A DNA stretch of 64,000 nucleotides from Rhodoferax sp. GTDB taxonomy: Bacteria; Pseudomonadota; Gammaproteobacteria; Burkholderiales; Burkholderiaceae_C. Below, in pieces: positions 25,339 through 33,660 of the stretch. The position numbers and the translations under genes are program-made. Every line of letters begins with the position of its first letter. Position 1 is the first letter of the stretch. The stretch is from contig JARWZT010000017.1 of the NCBI GenBank assembly GCA_029866205.1, positions 117,600 through 181,599 of the forward strand, in the 5' to 3' direction. Below the pieces are notes generated by a model, which saw only the letters and a program-made list of their open reading frames with translations, had not been told where the DNA came from and searched no databases.

Positions 25339-26295
25339 TTAATGCGCTTCGCTAGACAGTTTGGCGGCAGGGCGCACCCCATCGGCCGGATTTGGCGGCG
25401 GGCTGGACAAGATTTTCTGCACGGCCAGCACCGAGTGCGGTCGCGATTGCGGGTCCGCCTGCATGCACGCCAGCACCAGTTCGATCAATGAAGAAGAATA
25501 CTTGCCGCGCAATTCAGAAACCAAGACTTCGAGCGTTGCCCGGCAGTCAGACTTGGACGCGTCGGGTGGGGGGCAGCCCTGCATACACGAAAAAATACAC
25601 GCGCCTATGGCGTAAATGTCCGTCCAAGGACCGACCGGTTTGCCGCGTTTGTACATTTCAGGCGCTGAAAACCCCGGCGTAAACATCGGTTGCAAGAATT
25701 TCCCACCCGTACGCAACACATCGCGCGCGGCACCGAAGTCGATGAGCACCGCGCGGTCATCGTCGGTGACCAAAATATTGCCGGGCTTGATATCCAAGTG
25801 CAACATCTGGTGCTGGTGCACCACTCGCAGACCACGCAGCACTTCGTCAAAGAGCGAACGAATCGTGCTTTCCCGGAACACCTTCACGTGGTTGAGCGAA
25901 GCGGATGTCACGATGAACTGCTGCAACGACGAGCCCTGCAAATAGTCCATGACCAGATAGACGGTGTCGTTTTCCTGAAAAAAATTCAAGACACTGACCA
26001 CATTGGGGTGCACGATTTGGGCCAGGGCGCGGCCTTCGTCCAAAAAGCTGCGAAATCCGATGCGATAGAGAGATCGTTTGCTCTTTTCGACCAATACAGG
26101 CGCCTCGCCATGGGCCCGGGTTGCCAACGCGGCGGGCAGATATTCCTTGAGGGCAACCTCTTGTCCCGTGGGGCTCACGGCGCGGTAGACGATACCAAAA
26201 CCGCCCGCGCCAATTTTTTGGACGATACGGTACCCGCTCACCCATTGACCAGGTGCTAGGGGTGCGGGGAGAGACTTTGGTACAGCCTGGTTCAT
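25339..26295 (-). CDS. Ser/Thr protein kinase (Hanks type, non-RD)
   Basis: This 318-residue cytosolic kinase has the glycine loop GAGGFG (residues 29-34), the ATP lysine in VALKEY (Lys50), a catalytic loop HLDIKPGNIL (His166-Leu-Asp168), DFG at 186-188 and the APEM segment. The residue before the catalytic Asp is Leu instead of Arg, so it is a non-RD kinase. No membrane segment or PASTA repeat follows. ATG 26295 is chosen over TTG 26307. It is paired with the PP2C gene. Substrates are unknown. Confidence 0.9.
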   Translation of the reverse strand: MNQAVPKSLPAPLAPGQWVSGYRIVQKIGAGGFGIVYRAVSPTGQEVALKEYLPAALATRAHGEAPVLVEKSKRSLYRIGFRSFLDEGRALAQIVHPNVVSVLNFFQENDTVYLVMDYLQGSSLQQFIVTSASLNHVKVFRESTIRSLFDEVLRGLRVVHQHQMLHLDIKPGNILVTDDDRAVLIDFGAARDVLRTGGKFLQPMFTPGFSAPEMYKRGKPVGPWTDIYAIGACIFSCMQGCPPPDASKSDCRATLEVLVSELRGKYSSSLIELVLACMQADPQSRPHSVLAVQKILSSPPPNPADGVRPAAKLSSEAH

Positions 26296-26396
26296 GCCAT
26301 AGTGCAAGAGTTTTTGTGCCCGGCAATCTTCAACTCAAAAATCGGTCAAAGAAGCGGGTTATTCTCAGTGCAAGCCTCATCGTCAAGGAACTAATA

Positions 26397-27311
26397 ATGT
26401 CAGTTTACAGTATGACTGGTTATGCCAGTGCCCAGCATGGCACCGCCAGTACGCCTGCGTCAGCCGAAAGCAAGGCCACGCCGATGGCCCAACTGGGGCT
26501 CGAAATCCGTTCGGTCAACAGCCGCTTCCTGGACTTGAGCTTCCGTCTGCCAGAGGACCTGCGCCAGTGGGAGCCTGCATTGCGCGAACTGCTGGTGGCA
26601 CGCCTGAAGCGGGGCAAAGTAGAAGTACGCGCGTCCATCGAAGTGCAGCAGGGCAACATCAGCGACCCTTCGCCCAAATTGCTGCAGCGCCTCAACGGCC
26701 TCCAGGACAACATCAAGGTCTGGCTGCCAAACGCGGGAAGCCTGACGGTGGCCGACGTTTTGCGATTGGCGGCATCCGAGCAATCAGGGTTACGCGACTG
26801 GAGCGAAGAATTGCTTCCGCTGGCCCAAACCGCGCTGACCGCCCTGCTGGCCGCCCGTGCCCGCGAGGGTGCTCGACTCGGGTCCATGCTGCTGGAGCAC
26901 ATCAAACAGCTGCGCCTGCTGGCCGCGCAAGCCGGTCCGTTGGTGCCGCAACTGGTCGCACAGCAGCGCCAGCGCTTTATGGAGCGTTGGGCCGAAGCCA
27001 TGGCGCTGGGGGATGGCAAAGCCATGGCTGAAGCCGCGCAAGACCGGGCCCTGAGCGAGGCGACCGCATTTGCCATACGAATCGATGTGGCCGAAGAATT
27101 AACCCGTCTGAACTCCCATCTCGACGAGTTGGAGCGCCTGATTACCAAGGGCGGCGAAATCGGCAAGCGCCTGGACTTCTTGATCCAGGAGCTCCACCGC
27201 GAAGCCAATACCATGGGCTCCAAATCCGCGGCATTGGCGCTGACCCATATTTCGGTTGACATGAAAGTCCTCATCGAGCAAATGCGGGAGCAGGTGCAGA
27301 ACATAGAATAA
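26397..27311 (+). CDS. yicC: YicC-family endoribonuclease
   Basis: This 304-residue protein is of the YicC/YloC family, shown in E. coli to act as an endoribonuclease. The start SVYSMTGYASA and the C-terminal part RLDFLIQELHREANTMGSKSA are conserved. ATG 26397 follows AAGGAA by 6 nt. The open frame extends upstream to 26253 but that part lies in the divergent kinase leader and is not coding. It is followed by gmk after 30 bp, the usual neighbour. Confidence 0.92.
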   Translation: MSVYSMTGYASAQHGTASTPASAESKATPMAQLGLEIRSVNSRFLDLSFRLPEDLRQWEPALRELLVARLKRGKVEVRASIEVQQGNISDPSPKLLQRLNGLQDNIKVWLPNAGSLTVADVLRLAASEQSGLRDWSEELLPLAQTALTALLAARAREGARLGSMLLEHIKQLRLLAAQAGPLVPQLVAQQRQRFMERWAEAMALGDGKAMAEAAQDRALSEATAFAIRIDVAEELTRLNSHLDELERLITKGGEIGKRLDFLIQELHREANTMGSKSAALALTHISVDMKVLIEQMREQVQNIE

Positions 27312-27341
27312 GAGCCCGCATTTTTGGCCCTGATTCGCGCT

Positions 27342-27965
27342 ATGGATTACCCCGGAAACCTTTTTGTCGTCGCAGCGCCCAGTGGGGCGGGCAAGTCCAG
27401 CTTGGTCAACGCCCTGCTGGAACTCGACTCCCATGTGCAGCCCTCGGTGTCGCACACCACGCGCGCGCCGCGAGGCCAGGAAAAGCACGGGCGCGAGTAC
27501 TTTTTTGTCTCCGAGCAGGAATTTGACGCCATGGTGGCCGCAGATGCCTTCGTCGAGTGGGCCCACGTGCACAACCACCGCTATGGCACGTCAAAAAAAG
27601 CCATTGAGGACCGGATGGCGCAAGGCGCAGACGTGATTCTGGAAATTGACTTTCAGGGCGCGATTCAAATCAAACAGACTTTTTCCAATGCGGTGTGCAT
27701 TTTCATCCTGCCACCCAGTTGGGAAGAACTGCGGGCGCGACTGGAGCGCCGGGGCGAAGATTCGCCCGAGACCATCGAACTGCGCATGAAAAACGCCGCT
27801 CTTGAGGTAGCACAGGCCCAAAAATTCGACTTCGTTATAATCAACGAGTTGTTTGACCGGGCGCTTTTTGACCTGAAAGCGATTGTTCACTCCCAGCGAC
27901 TCAAGTTTGTGGCGCAGGCGCGCGCCAGAGCCGCAACGTTCCAGGCGCTCAACATCCCCTTGTAA
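27342..27965 (+). CDS. gmk: guanylate kinase
   Basis: This 207-residue enzyme phosphorylates GMP to GDP. The P-loop APSGAGKSS lies at residues 12-20, followed by the GMP-binding segments [10 protein letters not shown] and [12 protein letters not shown], and the lid residues. ATG 27342 gives [10 protein letters not shown] and matches family length. It lies between yicC and rpoZ as in many proteobacteria. Confidence 0.95.
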   Translation: MDYPGNLFVVAAPSGAGKSSLVNALLELDSHVQPSVSHTTRAPRGQEKHGREYFFVSEQEFDAMVAADAFVEWAHVHNHRYGTSKKAIEDRMAQGADVILEIDFQGAIQIKQTFSNAVCIFILPPSWEELRARLERRGEDSPETIELRMKNAALEVAQAQKFDFVIINELFDRALFDLKAIVHSQRLKFVAQARARAATFQALNIPL

Positions 27966-27979
27966 ATTCGGAGAATCCC

Positions 27980-28183
27980 ATGGCCCGCATCACCGTCGAA
28001 GACTGCCTCGAGCAGATCCCCAACCGTTTTCAACTGGTGCTGGCCGCCACCTACCGTGCGCGCATGCTAAGCCAAGGCCACACTCCCAAAATCGAAAGCA
28101 AGAACAAGCCCGCCGTGACTGCACTGCGTGAAATCGCTGCGGGCAAGATTGGCATCGAGATGCTGAAAAAAGTGCCCCTGTAA
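27980..28183 (+). CDS. rpoZ: RNA polymerase omega subunit
   Basis: This 67-residue omega subunit starts [20 protein letters not shown] and contains [16 protein letters not shown]. It assists assembly of RNA polymerase and, in proteobacteria, contributes to a ppGpp site. It lies 14 bp after gmk and is followed by a strong terminator. spoT, the common next gene, is not here. Confidence 0.96.
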   Translation: MARITVEDCLEQIPNRFQLVLAATYRARMLSQGHTPKIESKNKPAVTALREIAAGKIGIEMLKKVPL

Positions 28184-28202
28184 CTTGCACCGCATCGAGA
28201 AC

Positions 28203-28230
28203 AAAAAAGGCCCTTAACGGGCCTTTTTTT
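28203..28230. terminator. bidirectional terminator after rpoZ
   Basis: AAAAGGCCC (28205-28213) and GGGCCTTTT (28219-28227) form a 9-bp stem with a 5-nt loop. It is flanked by A6 on one side and T7 on the other. It ends rpoZ on the plus strand and the thioesterase operon on the minus strand. Confidence 0.92.
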
Positions 28231-28256
28231 GTGCCTGCAGCAGGCTTCAACCCCCG

Positions 28257-28772
28257 TCAGGAGACGATGTAAGCGGCTGCGCCAGTCGAAAACAAGGTGC
28301 CATCGGCACCCAAAAACTCCATACGGGTGCTGGCCACGCGAGACCCCAAGCGCAAAACATGGGCGTGCAGCTCGAAATACGGGCTGATCCCAGGGCGCAG
28401 GTAATCAATGCGCAAATCAATAGTGCCCAATTTGCCAAAGCGGTGCAGGCGCTGCGTCGGCGTCTCATCCATGTGACGCGCGCCAATGGCGGCCATCACG
28501 GCCAAGCCCCCCATGGCGTCGAGCCCGGCGCTGATCACCCCGCCGTGGACCCGGTTGAAAGCGAAGTGCCCGACCAATTCAGGGCGCATATCGATGCGTG
28601 CAAGCACACGGGTGGGCTCCAGACAAGTGATTTTCAAACCCAGCAGCTGATTGAAAACAATGCGTTCTTCGAAGATTTTTTTCAGTCCGCTGACAAATTC
28701 TTCTTCAAAGACCGGAAGGACGGTGGGAGCGGCGGGCACGGCTTCCACACCCGAGGTTGATTTTTTGGTCAT
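28257..28772 (-). CDS. PaaI-like hotdog thioesterase
   Basis: This 171-residue hotdog-fold protein contains NRVHGGVISAGLDAMGGLA, the acyl-CoA thioesterase motif of the PaaI/4HBT group, and RIDYLRPG. It would hydrolyse acyl-CoA thioesters. It is the last gene of the TetR-SDR-dehydrogenase operon, 9 bp after the second acyl-CoA dehydrogenase, so it likely releases CoA from a product of that pathway. Confidence 0.85.
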   Translation of the reverse strand: MTKKSTSGVEAVPAAPTVLPVFEEEFVSGLKKIFEERIVFNQLLGLKITCLEPTRVLARIDMRPELVGHFAFNRVHGGVISAGLDAMGGLAVMAAIGARHMDETPTQRLHRFGKLGTIDLRIDYLRPGISPYFELHAHVLRLGSRVASTRMEFLGADGTLFSTGAAAYIVS

Positions 28773-28781
28773 GCCCTATTG

Positions 28782-29936
28782 TCACAACCCGAGTTGACGG
28801 GAAGCCAACTCTTTCATGATTTCTTCCGCACCACCACCAATCATCATGACCTTGACCTCGCGGTAGATGCGCTCACAGGCCGTGCCACGCATAAACCCCA
28901 TGCCGCCCAGTATCTGAACGCCTTGGTCGGCGCAAAACTGCATGGTTTGGGTGGCATGGTTTTTCAGCAAACAGACTTGTGAAACCCATTCAGGCCCTTC
29001 ATCGCCATCATCCACGCGCCGGGTGACGGCATCCACCCAGGCTCGGGTGGACTCGATGCGCATTTTCATGTCCATGAGCTTGTGGCGCACCACCTGGTGC
29101 TCCACCAAAGCACTGCCAAAGGTTTTTCGGGTGCGTGCCCAGTCCAGCGCCTCACGGTAGCAGCACTCCGCAAATCCCAGCGCCATGACGGCCATGGACA
29201 GGCGCTCGCCATTGAAGTTGCCCATGATCATCTTGAAACCGCTCCCCTCCTGTCCGATCAAAAAACGGGCGGGTACGCGCACATTGTCAAAACGCAGATG
29301 CGCAGTGTCCGAGCAGTGCCAGCCCATTTTCTGCAAGGGGCTGCGCGACAAACCGGTAGCGTCGCCGGGCACCACAAGCATCGAAATACCGCCTCGCCCC
29401 TTATTACCGGCATCGGTGCGCACCGCCACCGTCAAAAAATCAGCGCGCATACCGGAGGTGATGAACACTTTTTCGCCATTCACCACGTAGTGCTCGCCCT
29501 CTAATCGGGCTGTGGTGCGCAATGCCGCGACGTCGGTGCCACCACCAGGTTCGGTGATTGCCAAGGCAGCGACTTTTTCACCCCGCAGGACGGGCGGGAT
29601 GACCTCGCGCTGGAGGCTGTCAGAGCCCCAGCGAAGTACCGGCGGCAGCCCAATATTATGGCTAAACAAGCTGGCCATCAGACCGCCACTGCCACTCTCC
29701 TGGGCCAGGGTTTCTGTCAGAGCGTTGCGAAGGGCGGTGGACGCCGGCGTGCCACCCAAATGCTCGGGATAGCCCAGGCCCAACCAACCCAGCGCGGCAG
29801 CGCGAGCATACAGGCTGCGTGGAAATTCCCCGGCCGTCTCCCACGCGGCCAACTGGTTGGCTACCTCCTGGCGCACAAAACGCTGGGCGCCGTCGCGCAG
29901 GGCGTTAATGTCTTCGTTACTGGCGGCGTTGTGCAT
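28782..29936 (-). CDS. acyl-CoA dehydrogenase
   Basis: This 384-residue flavoenzyme has the acyl-CoA dehydrogenase signatures ALAITEPGGGTDVAALRTTA and QILGGMGFMRGTACERIYREVKVMMIGGGAEEIM. It introduces an alpha-beta double bond into an acyl-CoA and passes electrons to ETF. ATG 29936 (MHNAASNEDI) is used. The frame up to 30101 lies in the preceding gene. It sits 17 bp after a second, different dehydrogenase, implying two substrates in the same pathway. Chain specificity is not readable. Confidence 0.88.
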   Translation of the reverse strand: MHNAASNEDINALRDGAQRFVRQEVANQLAAWETAGEFPRSLYARAAALGWLGLGYPEHLGGTPASTALRNALTETLAQESGSGGLMASLFSHNIGLPPVLRWGSDSLQREVIPPVLRGEKVAALAITEPGGGTDVAALRTTARLEGEHYVVNGEKVFITSGMRADFLTVAVRTDAGNKGRGGISMLVVPGDATGLSRSPLQKMGWHCSDTAHLRFDNVRVPARFLIGQEGSGFKMIMGNFNGERLSMAVMALGFAECCYREALDWARTRKTFGSALVEHQVVRHKLMDMKMRIESTRAWVDAVTRRVDDGDEGPEWVSQVCLLKNHATQTMQFCADQGVQILGGMGFMRGTACERIYREVKVMMIGGGAEEIMKELASRQLGL

Positions 29937-29953
29937 CAGGGCTGTACCTTTGC

Positions 29954-31126
29954 CTAGCGCTGGGGCCGTTTGGCCACACCCATGGTCTTGGCAATAATGC
30001 CCAGCATGACCTCGTCGGCCCCGCCGCCTATGGAGGCCAGGCGGCCGTCGCGGAACATGCGCGAGACCTTGTTTTCCCAGGTGTAGCCCATGCCACCCCA
30101 AAATTGCAGGCAGCCGTCAGGGATGCTGCGGTTCAATCGCCCTGCCAGCAACTTGCCCATGGACGCCAGCTCCAATACATCTTGCCCGCCCACGTAAAGG
30201 TCGCAGGCTTGGTAGGTGAGCGCACGCAGTGCCTCGAGATCGGTTTTCATTTCGGCCAGCCGGAACTGCACCCATTGCTGGTCGGCCAATGTGGCCCCAA
30301 ATAGCTTGCGTTCCTGTGCCCACTCCATGGTCCAGCCGATACAGTTGCTTAAGGATTGGAGGCAACTGGCGGCTGCCCACAGCCGCTCTTCCTGAAACTG
30401 CTGCATTTGGTAGATGAAGCCCTGGCCCTCCGCGCCAATGCGGTTGCGCTGGGGCACGCGAACCTCATCGAAGTACAGCAAACCGGTGTCACTGGCGTTC
30501 ATGCCGATCTTGCGGATTTTTTTGGCCACCTCAATGCCCGGCAGCAGCTTGCCTTTGTCACGCAGCGGCACCATGACCAGGCTTTTGTTTTTGTGCGCCG
30601 GGCCCTCACTGGTGTTGACCAACATGCACATCCAATCCGCCTGAAGGCTGTTGGTGATCCACATCTTCTGACCGGTAATGACATAGTCGTCACCGTCCTT
30701 GCGTGCCACCGTTTTGATGCCAGACACGTCGCTGCCTGCGCCTGGCTCACTCACACCAATGCAACCGACCATGTCACCGGCGATCGCTGGCGCCAAAAAT
30801 TCGCGTTGCAATTCTTCGCTGCCAAAGCGCGCAAGTGCCGGCGTACACATGTCGGTTTGAACGCCGATCGACATGGGAATTCCGCCACAGTGGATATGTC
30901 CCAGCGCCTCTGCCATGGCCAAGCCATAGCTGTAGTCGAGACCAGCCCCGCCGTGAGTCTCGGGCTTGGTCAGACCCAGCAGGCCCAGATTGCCGAGTTT
31001 TTTGAACACTTCATGGGCGGGGAATATCTCAGCCGCTTCCCATTCGTCAACATGGGGATTGATTTCCGCGTCAATAAAGCGCTTCAGCGTCTTTTGGATT
31101 TCGAGGTGTTCGTGGGTCCATTGCAT
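29954..31126 (-). CDS. acyl-CoA dehydrogenase, citronellyl-CoA dehydrogenase (AtuD)-like
   Basis: This 390-residue enzyme starts MQWTHEHLEIQKTLKRFIDA followed by EINPHVDEWE, a start that I recall as characteristic of AtuD-like citronellyl-CoA dehydrogenases. That assignment is tentative. Family signatures GCIGVSEPGAGSDVSGIKTVA and FWGGMGYTWENKVSRMFRDGRLASIGGGADEVM are intact. ATG 31126 follows GGAG by 8 nt. It lies 22 bp after the SDR gene and 17 bp before another dehydrogenase. Confidence 0.85.
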   Translation of the reverse strand: MQWTHEHLEIQKTLKRFIDAEINPHVDEWEAAEIFPAHEVFKKLGNLGLLGLTKPETHGGAGLDYSYGLAMAEALGHIHCGGIPMSIGVQTDMCTPALARFGSEELQREFLAPAIAGDMVGCIGVSEPGAGSDVSGIKTVARKDGDDYVITGQKMWITNSLQADWMCMLVNTSEGPAHKNKSLVMVPLRDKGKLLPGIEVAKKIRKIGMNASDTGLLYFDEVRVPQRNRIGAEGQGFIYQMQQFQEERLWAAASCLQSLSNCIGWTMEWAQERKLFGATLADQQWVQFRLAEMKTDLEALRALTYQACDLYVGGQDVLELASMGKLLAGRLNRSIPDGCLQFWGGMGYTWENKVSRMFRDGRLASIGGGADEVMLGIIAKTMGVAKRPQR

Positions 31127-31148
31127 TGCGTGTCTCCGGTGAGTTGGC

Positions 31149-32063
31149 TTATTTGGTTTCTTGGGATTGGGTGGCAAAGACTTGGGGCGTCGTCGCCCGG
31201 TGAAAGCCGTTGAACGGCGCAATGGACGGCCGCGATTGCACGCGAGCGCTCGCCACGGTCATTGGCCAGCCCATGCGCACCTGCGGACGGGCACCGTCAA
31301 TGCGCAAGGTAGTTCCGCTGATAAAGGCTGCAGCCGGGCTCAGCAAGAAAACAATGCCCGCCGAGGTTTCGGCCTCGGTACCAAAACGACCGAGCGGCAC
31401 GGTTTTGGCCATCGCGCGCAGCATGGGGCCAGCCTCTGGCGGGTAATGGTCCATGCCGCTGGAGGCGATATAGCCGGGTGCCACGGCGTTCACGCGTACG
31501 CCGGCGCAGGCCCACTCGGCAGCGGCTGTTTCGGTCAGGCTCACCATGCCCGCCCGGGCCGCGCCACTGTGGCCCATGCCCGGCATCGAACCCCACATGT
31601 CTGCCACGATATTCACAATGGCACCGCCGTTTTTGGCCATGGATTGGGTGTAGCACTCCCGGGCCATCAAAAAGCCACCCGTCAGGTTGGTGTTGACCAC
31701 TGCCTCCCAGCCCTTGGCGCTGATGGATTCCAGAGGTGTCATGTATTGACCGCCCGCGTTGTTGACCAAGCCGTCGACTGCGCCCTGGCGTGCCACGATC
31801 TCGGCCACGGTCGTGCGCACCGCCTCTTCTTGCCGTATGTCACACACATGCATGCTGACGCTGCCCCCGCTGGCGGCGTTGTCGTGGGCGATTTCGTCTG
31901 CCACTTTTTGAAGCTTTTCTGGCTTGCGACCCAACAGTGCCACGTGCGCACCCAAAGCGGCAAGCTCATGCGCCACACAGCGCCCAATCCCCGAACCGCC
32001 TCCGGTGACGATGACGACTTTTCCCAGAAAAAGACCGGGTGCAAATGCGGATGCGTAACTCAT
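31149..32063 (-). CDS. SDR oxidoreductase of enoyl/dienoyl-CoA reductase type
   Basis: This 304-residue Rossmann protein has the NADP loop TGGGSGIG (residues 20-27) and NNAG (101-104). The classical catalytic Tyr-x3-Lys is missing. At its place is HSGAARAGM (165-173), as in peroxisomal 2-enoyl-CoA and 2,4-dienoyl-CoA reductases. It therefore probably reduces a CoA-thioester double bond and is unlikely to oxidise an alcohol. A C-terminal extension of about 45 residues follows the core fold. It is the second gene of the TetR operon, 23 bp after the regulator. Confidence 0.82.
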   Translation of the reverse strand: MSYASAFAPGLFLGKVVIVTGGGSGIGRCVAHELAALGAHVALLGRKPEKLQKVADEIAHDNAASGGSVSMHVCDIRQEEAVRTTVAEIVARQGAVDGLVNNAGGQYMTPLESISAKGWEAVVNTNLTGGFLMARECYTQSMAKNGGAIVNIVADMWGSMPGMGHSGAARAGMVSLTETAAAEWACAGVRVNAVAPGYIASSGMDHYPPEAGPMLRAMAKTVPLGRFGTEAETSAGIVFLLSPAAAFISGTTLRIDGARPQVRMGWPMTVASARVQSRPSIAPFNGFHRATTPQVFATQSQETK

Positions 32064-32086
32064 GTAACCCTCAAGTCAAAAAATAT

Positions 32087-32785
32087 TCACGCGCCGGCAA
32101 ATCCATCGGCAGCGCGGGTGTCAATAAATAGCGCCAAAGCGGCCTCAACCAACTCGGCCACTCCCGCACTCCTGCTGGGATCAAACCACTGCACTGACCA
32201 GTTCAGCGCTCCCAAAATGAGCAAGCGCGACAAGGCCACGGGCGCTCGCAGCGCGCCGCTGGCGTGCAGGTCACTCAGCACAGGCGTCCACAAGGCCTCG
32301 TATTCACTTTGCAGTGCGGCCAGCTCCGCGCGCTGGGCGCTTTGGAGCGAGCGTGACTCGTACAGCATCACCGGAATGAAGTCACTGTCCGGACCCAACA
32401 GAACCTGAAAATGGGTTTGCACCAAACCGCGTAACTGCTCTGAAGGCGATTGGCCAATGCGGCTCTGCACGGTTTCGCGTTGGCGTTCCAGGGCGGCGTG
32501 CATGCCTTCTTGCATCACCGCAAACAGGAGCGCGTCCTTGCTTTTGAAATGATAAAAAGGTGAGCCGCTTTGCATGCCCACGGCGGCGGCAATATCACGC
32601 GTGGTCGTGGCGGCAAAACCCTGATTGCGAAACAATGCTGCGGCTGCACGCAACAAGTCGGCACGGCGATTGCCGTCATCGCGCTCCAGAAGCGTCTTGC
32701 GAGGCCGACCCCGCGGACGCGTCAGAACCAAGCGCGCATCTGGCGCAAATTTGCGTGCTGGAACGGTGGCGGCATGCGCTGGCAT
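32087..32785 (-). CDS. TetR-family regulator of the acyl-CoA operon
   Basis: This 232-residue repressor candidate has a basic N-terminal arm (RPRGRPRKTLLERDDGNRRA) and a TetR helix-turn-helix (GFAATTTRDIAAAVGMQSGSPFYHFKSKDALL), followed by a ligand domain. It is the first gene of the operon with the SDR, two dehydrogenases and thioesterase. A 14-bp perfect palindrome lies 31 bp upstream of its start, as expected for autoregulation. The inducer is probably an acyl-CoA, by analogy with other TetR regulators of such genes. Confidence 0.88.
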   Translation of the reverse strand: MPAHAATVPARKFAPDARLVLTRPRGRPRKTLLERDDGNRRADLLRAAAALFRNQGFAATTTRDIAAAVGMQSGSPFYHFKSKDALLFAVMQEGMHAALERQRETVQSRIGQSPSEQLRGLVQTHFQVLLGPDSDFIPVMLYESRSLQSAQRAELAALQSEYEALWTPVLSDLHASGALRAPVALSRLLILGALNWSVQWFDPSRSAGVAELVEAALALFIDTRAADGFAGA

Positions 32786-32815
32786 GGCGCAACCATACCA
32801 AACGCCGTTATTTTT

Positions 32816-32829
32816 AGCAAGCGCTTGCT
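32816..32829. promoter_or_regulatory. palindromic operator candidate for the TetR regulator
   Basis: AGCAAGCGCTTGCT is a perfect 14-bp palindrome in the gap between the crotonase stop (32858) and the TetR ATG (32785). It is placed where a promoter for the downstream operon would be. Confidence 0.6.
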
Positions 32830-32857
32830 TGGCAAAAATCCCAAACCATGTAGCGGC

Positions 32858-33622
32858 TTAACTCTTGGCGAAATCCGGCTTGCGCTTTTTCATGAACGCG
32901 GTGAAGGCTTCTTTGGCGTGGGGCGCCTGCAGCAGTCGGCCAAAACTCTCGGATTCCTCGGTAATTTGGGCCAGCACTTCGGCCATTTGGCCTTTTTTCA
33001 TCAGTCGCTTGGTCTCGATCAGCGACGGAAGCGGCTTGGCGGCCAATTTACGGGCTTGACTTTGCGCCACGTTGTTGGCTTCGGTCGGCGGAACGATGCG
33101 GTTGACCAAGCCAACTTCGAGCGCAGCCTCCGCCATAAACGGGTCGCCCATGAGCAGAGCCTCCGCGGCCCGGTGGTAGCCCATCATGCGCGGCGCCAAC
33201 AGACTGGAGCCCGCCTCTGCGCACAGACCCAGATTGACAAATGGCATCGAGAACGCCGCATTGTCACCCGCGTAAACCAAGTCACAATGAAAAAGCAGGG
33301 TGGTTCCGACGCCTACCGCCGGGCCACAGACCGAAGCGATCAAGGGCTTGGGGAACGTGGCGAGGCCCCGCAAAAAGCGGAACACCGGTACATCCGGACC
33401 GGTGGCACCTCGGCTCAAGAAGTCGCTGATGTCGTTGCCAGCGCTGAATATGGTGGCATGCCCCTGGATGACGACCACATGGACAGTAGCGTCATCCGCA
33501 GCCTGCAATAGTGCGTCGGCACAGGTGCTGTACATGGCCTGTGTAAAAGAATTCTTCTTCTCGATCCGGTTCAGGGTGAGTGTCATCACACCGTCTGCGC
33601 TGTCTATCAATACATCTTGCAT
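32858..33622 (-). CDS. enoyl-CoA hydratase/isomerase (crotonase) family
   Basis: This 254-residue crotonase-fold protein has the oxyanion-hole segments HATIFSAGNDISDF and ASVCGPAVGVGTTLLFHCD, then FVNLGLCAEAGSSLLAPRMMG with one acidic residue at the usual second glutamate position. Only one catalytic Glu is evident, so an isomerase (delta3-delta2-enoyl-CoA isomerase) role is as likely as hydration. ATG 33622 was chosen. The 12 extra residues from 33658 are not conserved. It is followed by the palindrome and TetR operon, preceded by a thioesterase gene. Confidence 0.85.
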   Translation of the reverse strand: MQDVLIDSADGVMTLTLNRIEKKNSFTQAMYSTCADALLQAADDATVHVVVIQGHATIFSAGNDISDFLSRGATGPDVPVFRFLRGLATFPKPLIASVCGPAVGVGTTLLFHCDLVYAGDNAAFSMPFVNLGLCAEAGSSLLAPRMMGYHRAAEALLMGDPFMAEAALEVGLVNRIVPPTEANNVAQSQARKLAAKPLPSLIETKRLMKKGQMAEVLAQITEESESFGRLLQAPHAKEAFTAFMKKRKPDFAKS

Positions 33623-33660
33623 GGGGGTCTCTCGGTGAAAGGGGTTTAAAAGCGCCAAGC

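Noticed and set aside
26253..26396. Upstream extension of yicC by 48 codons
   Set aside because: The ATG at 26397 has an excellent ribosome-binding site and matches the conserved N-terminus. The extension overlaps the divergent kinase start.
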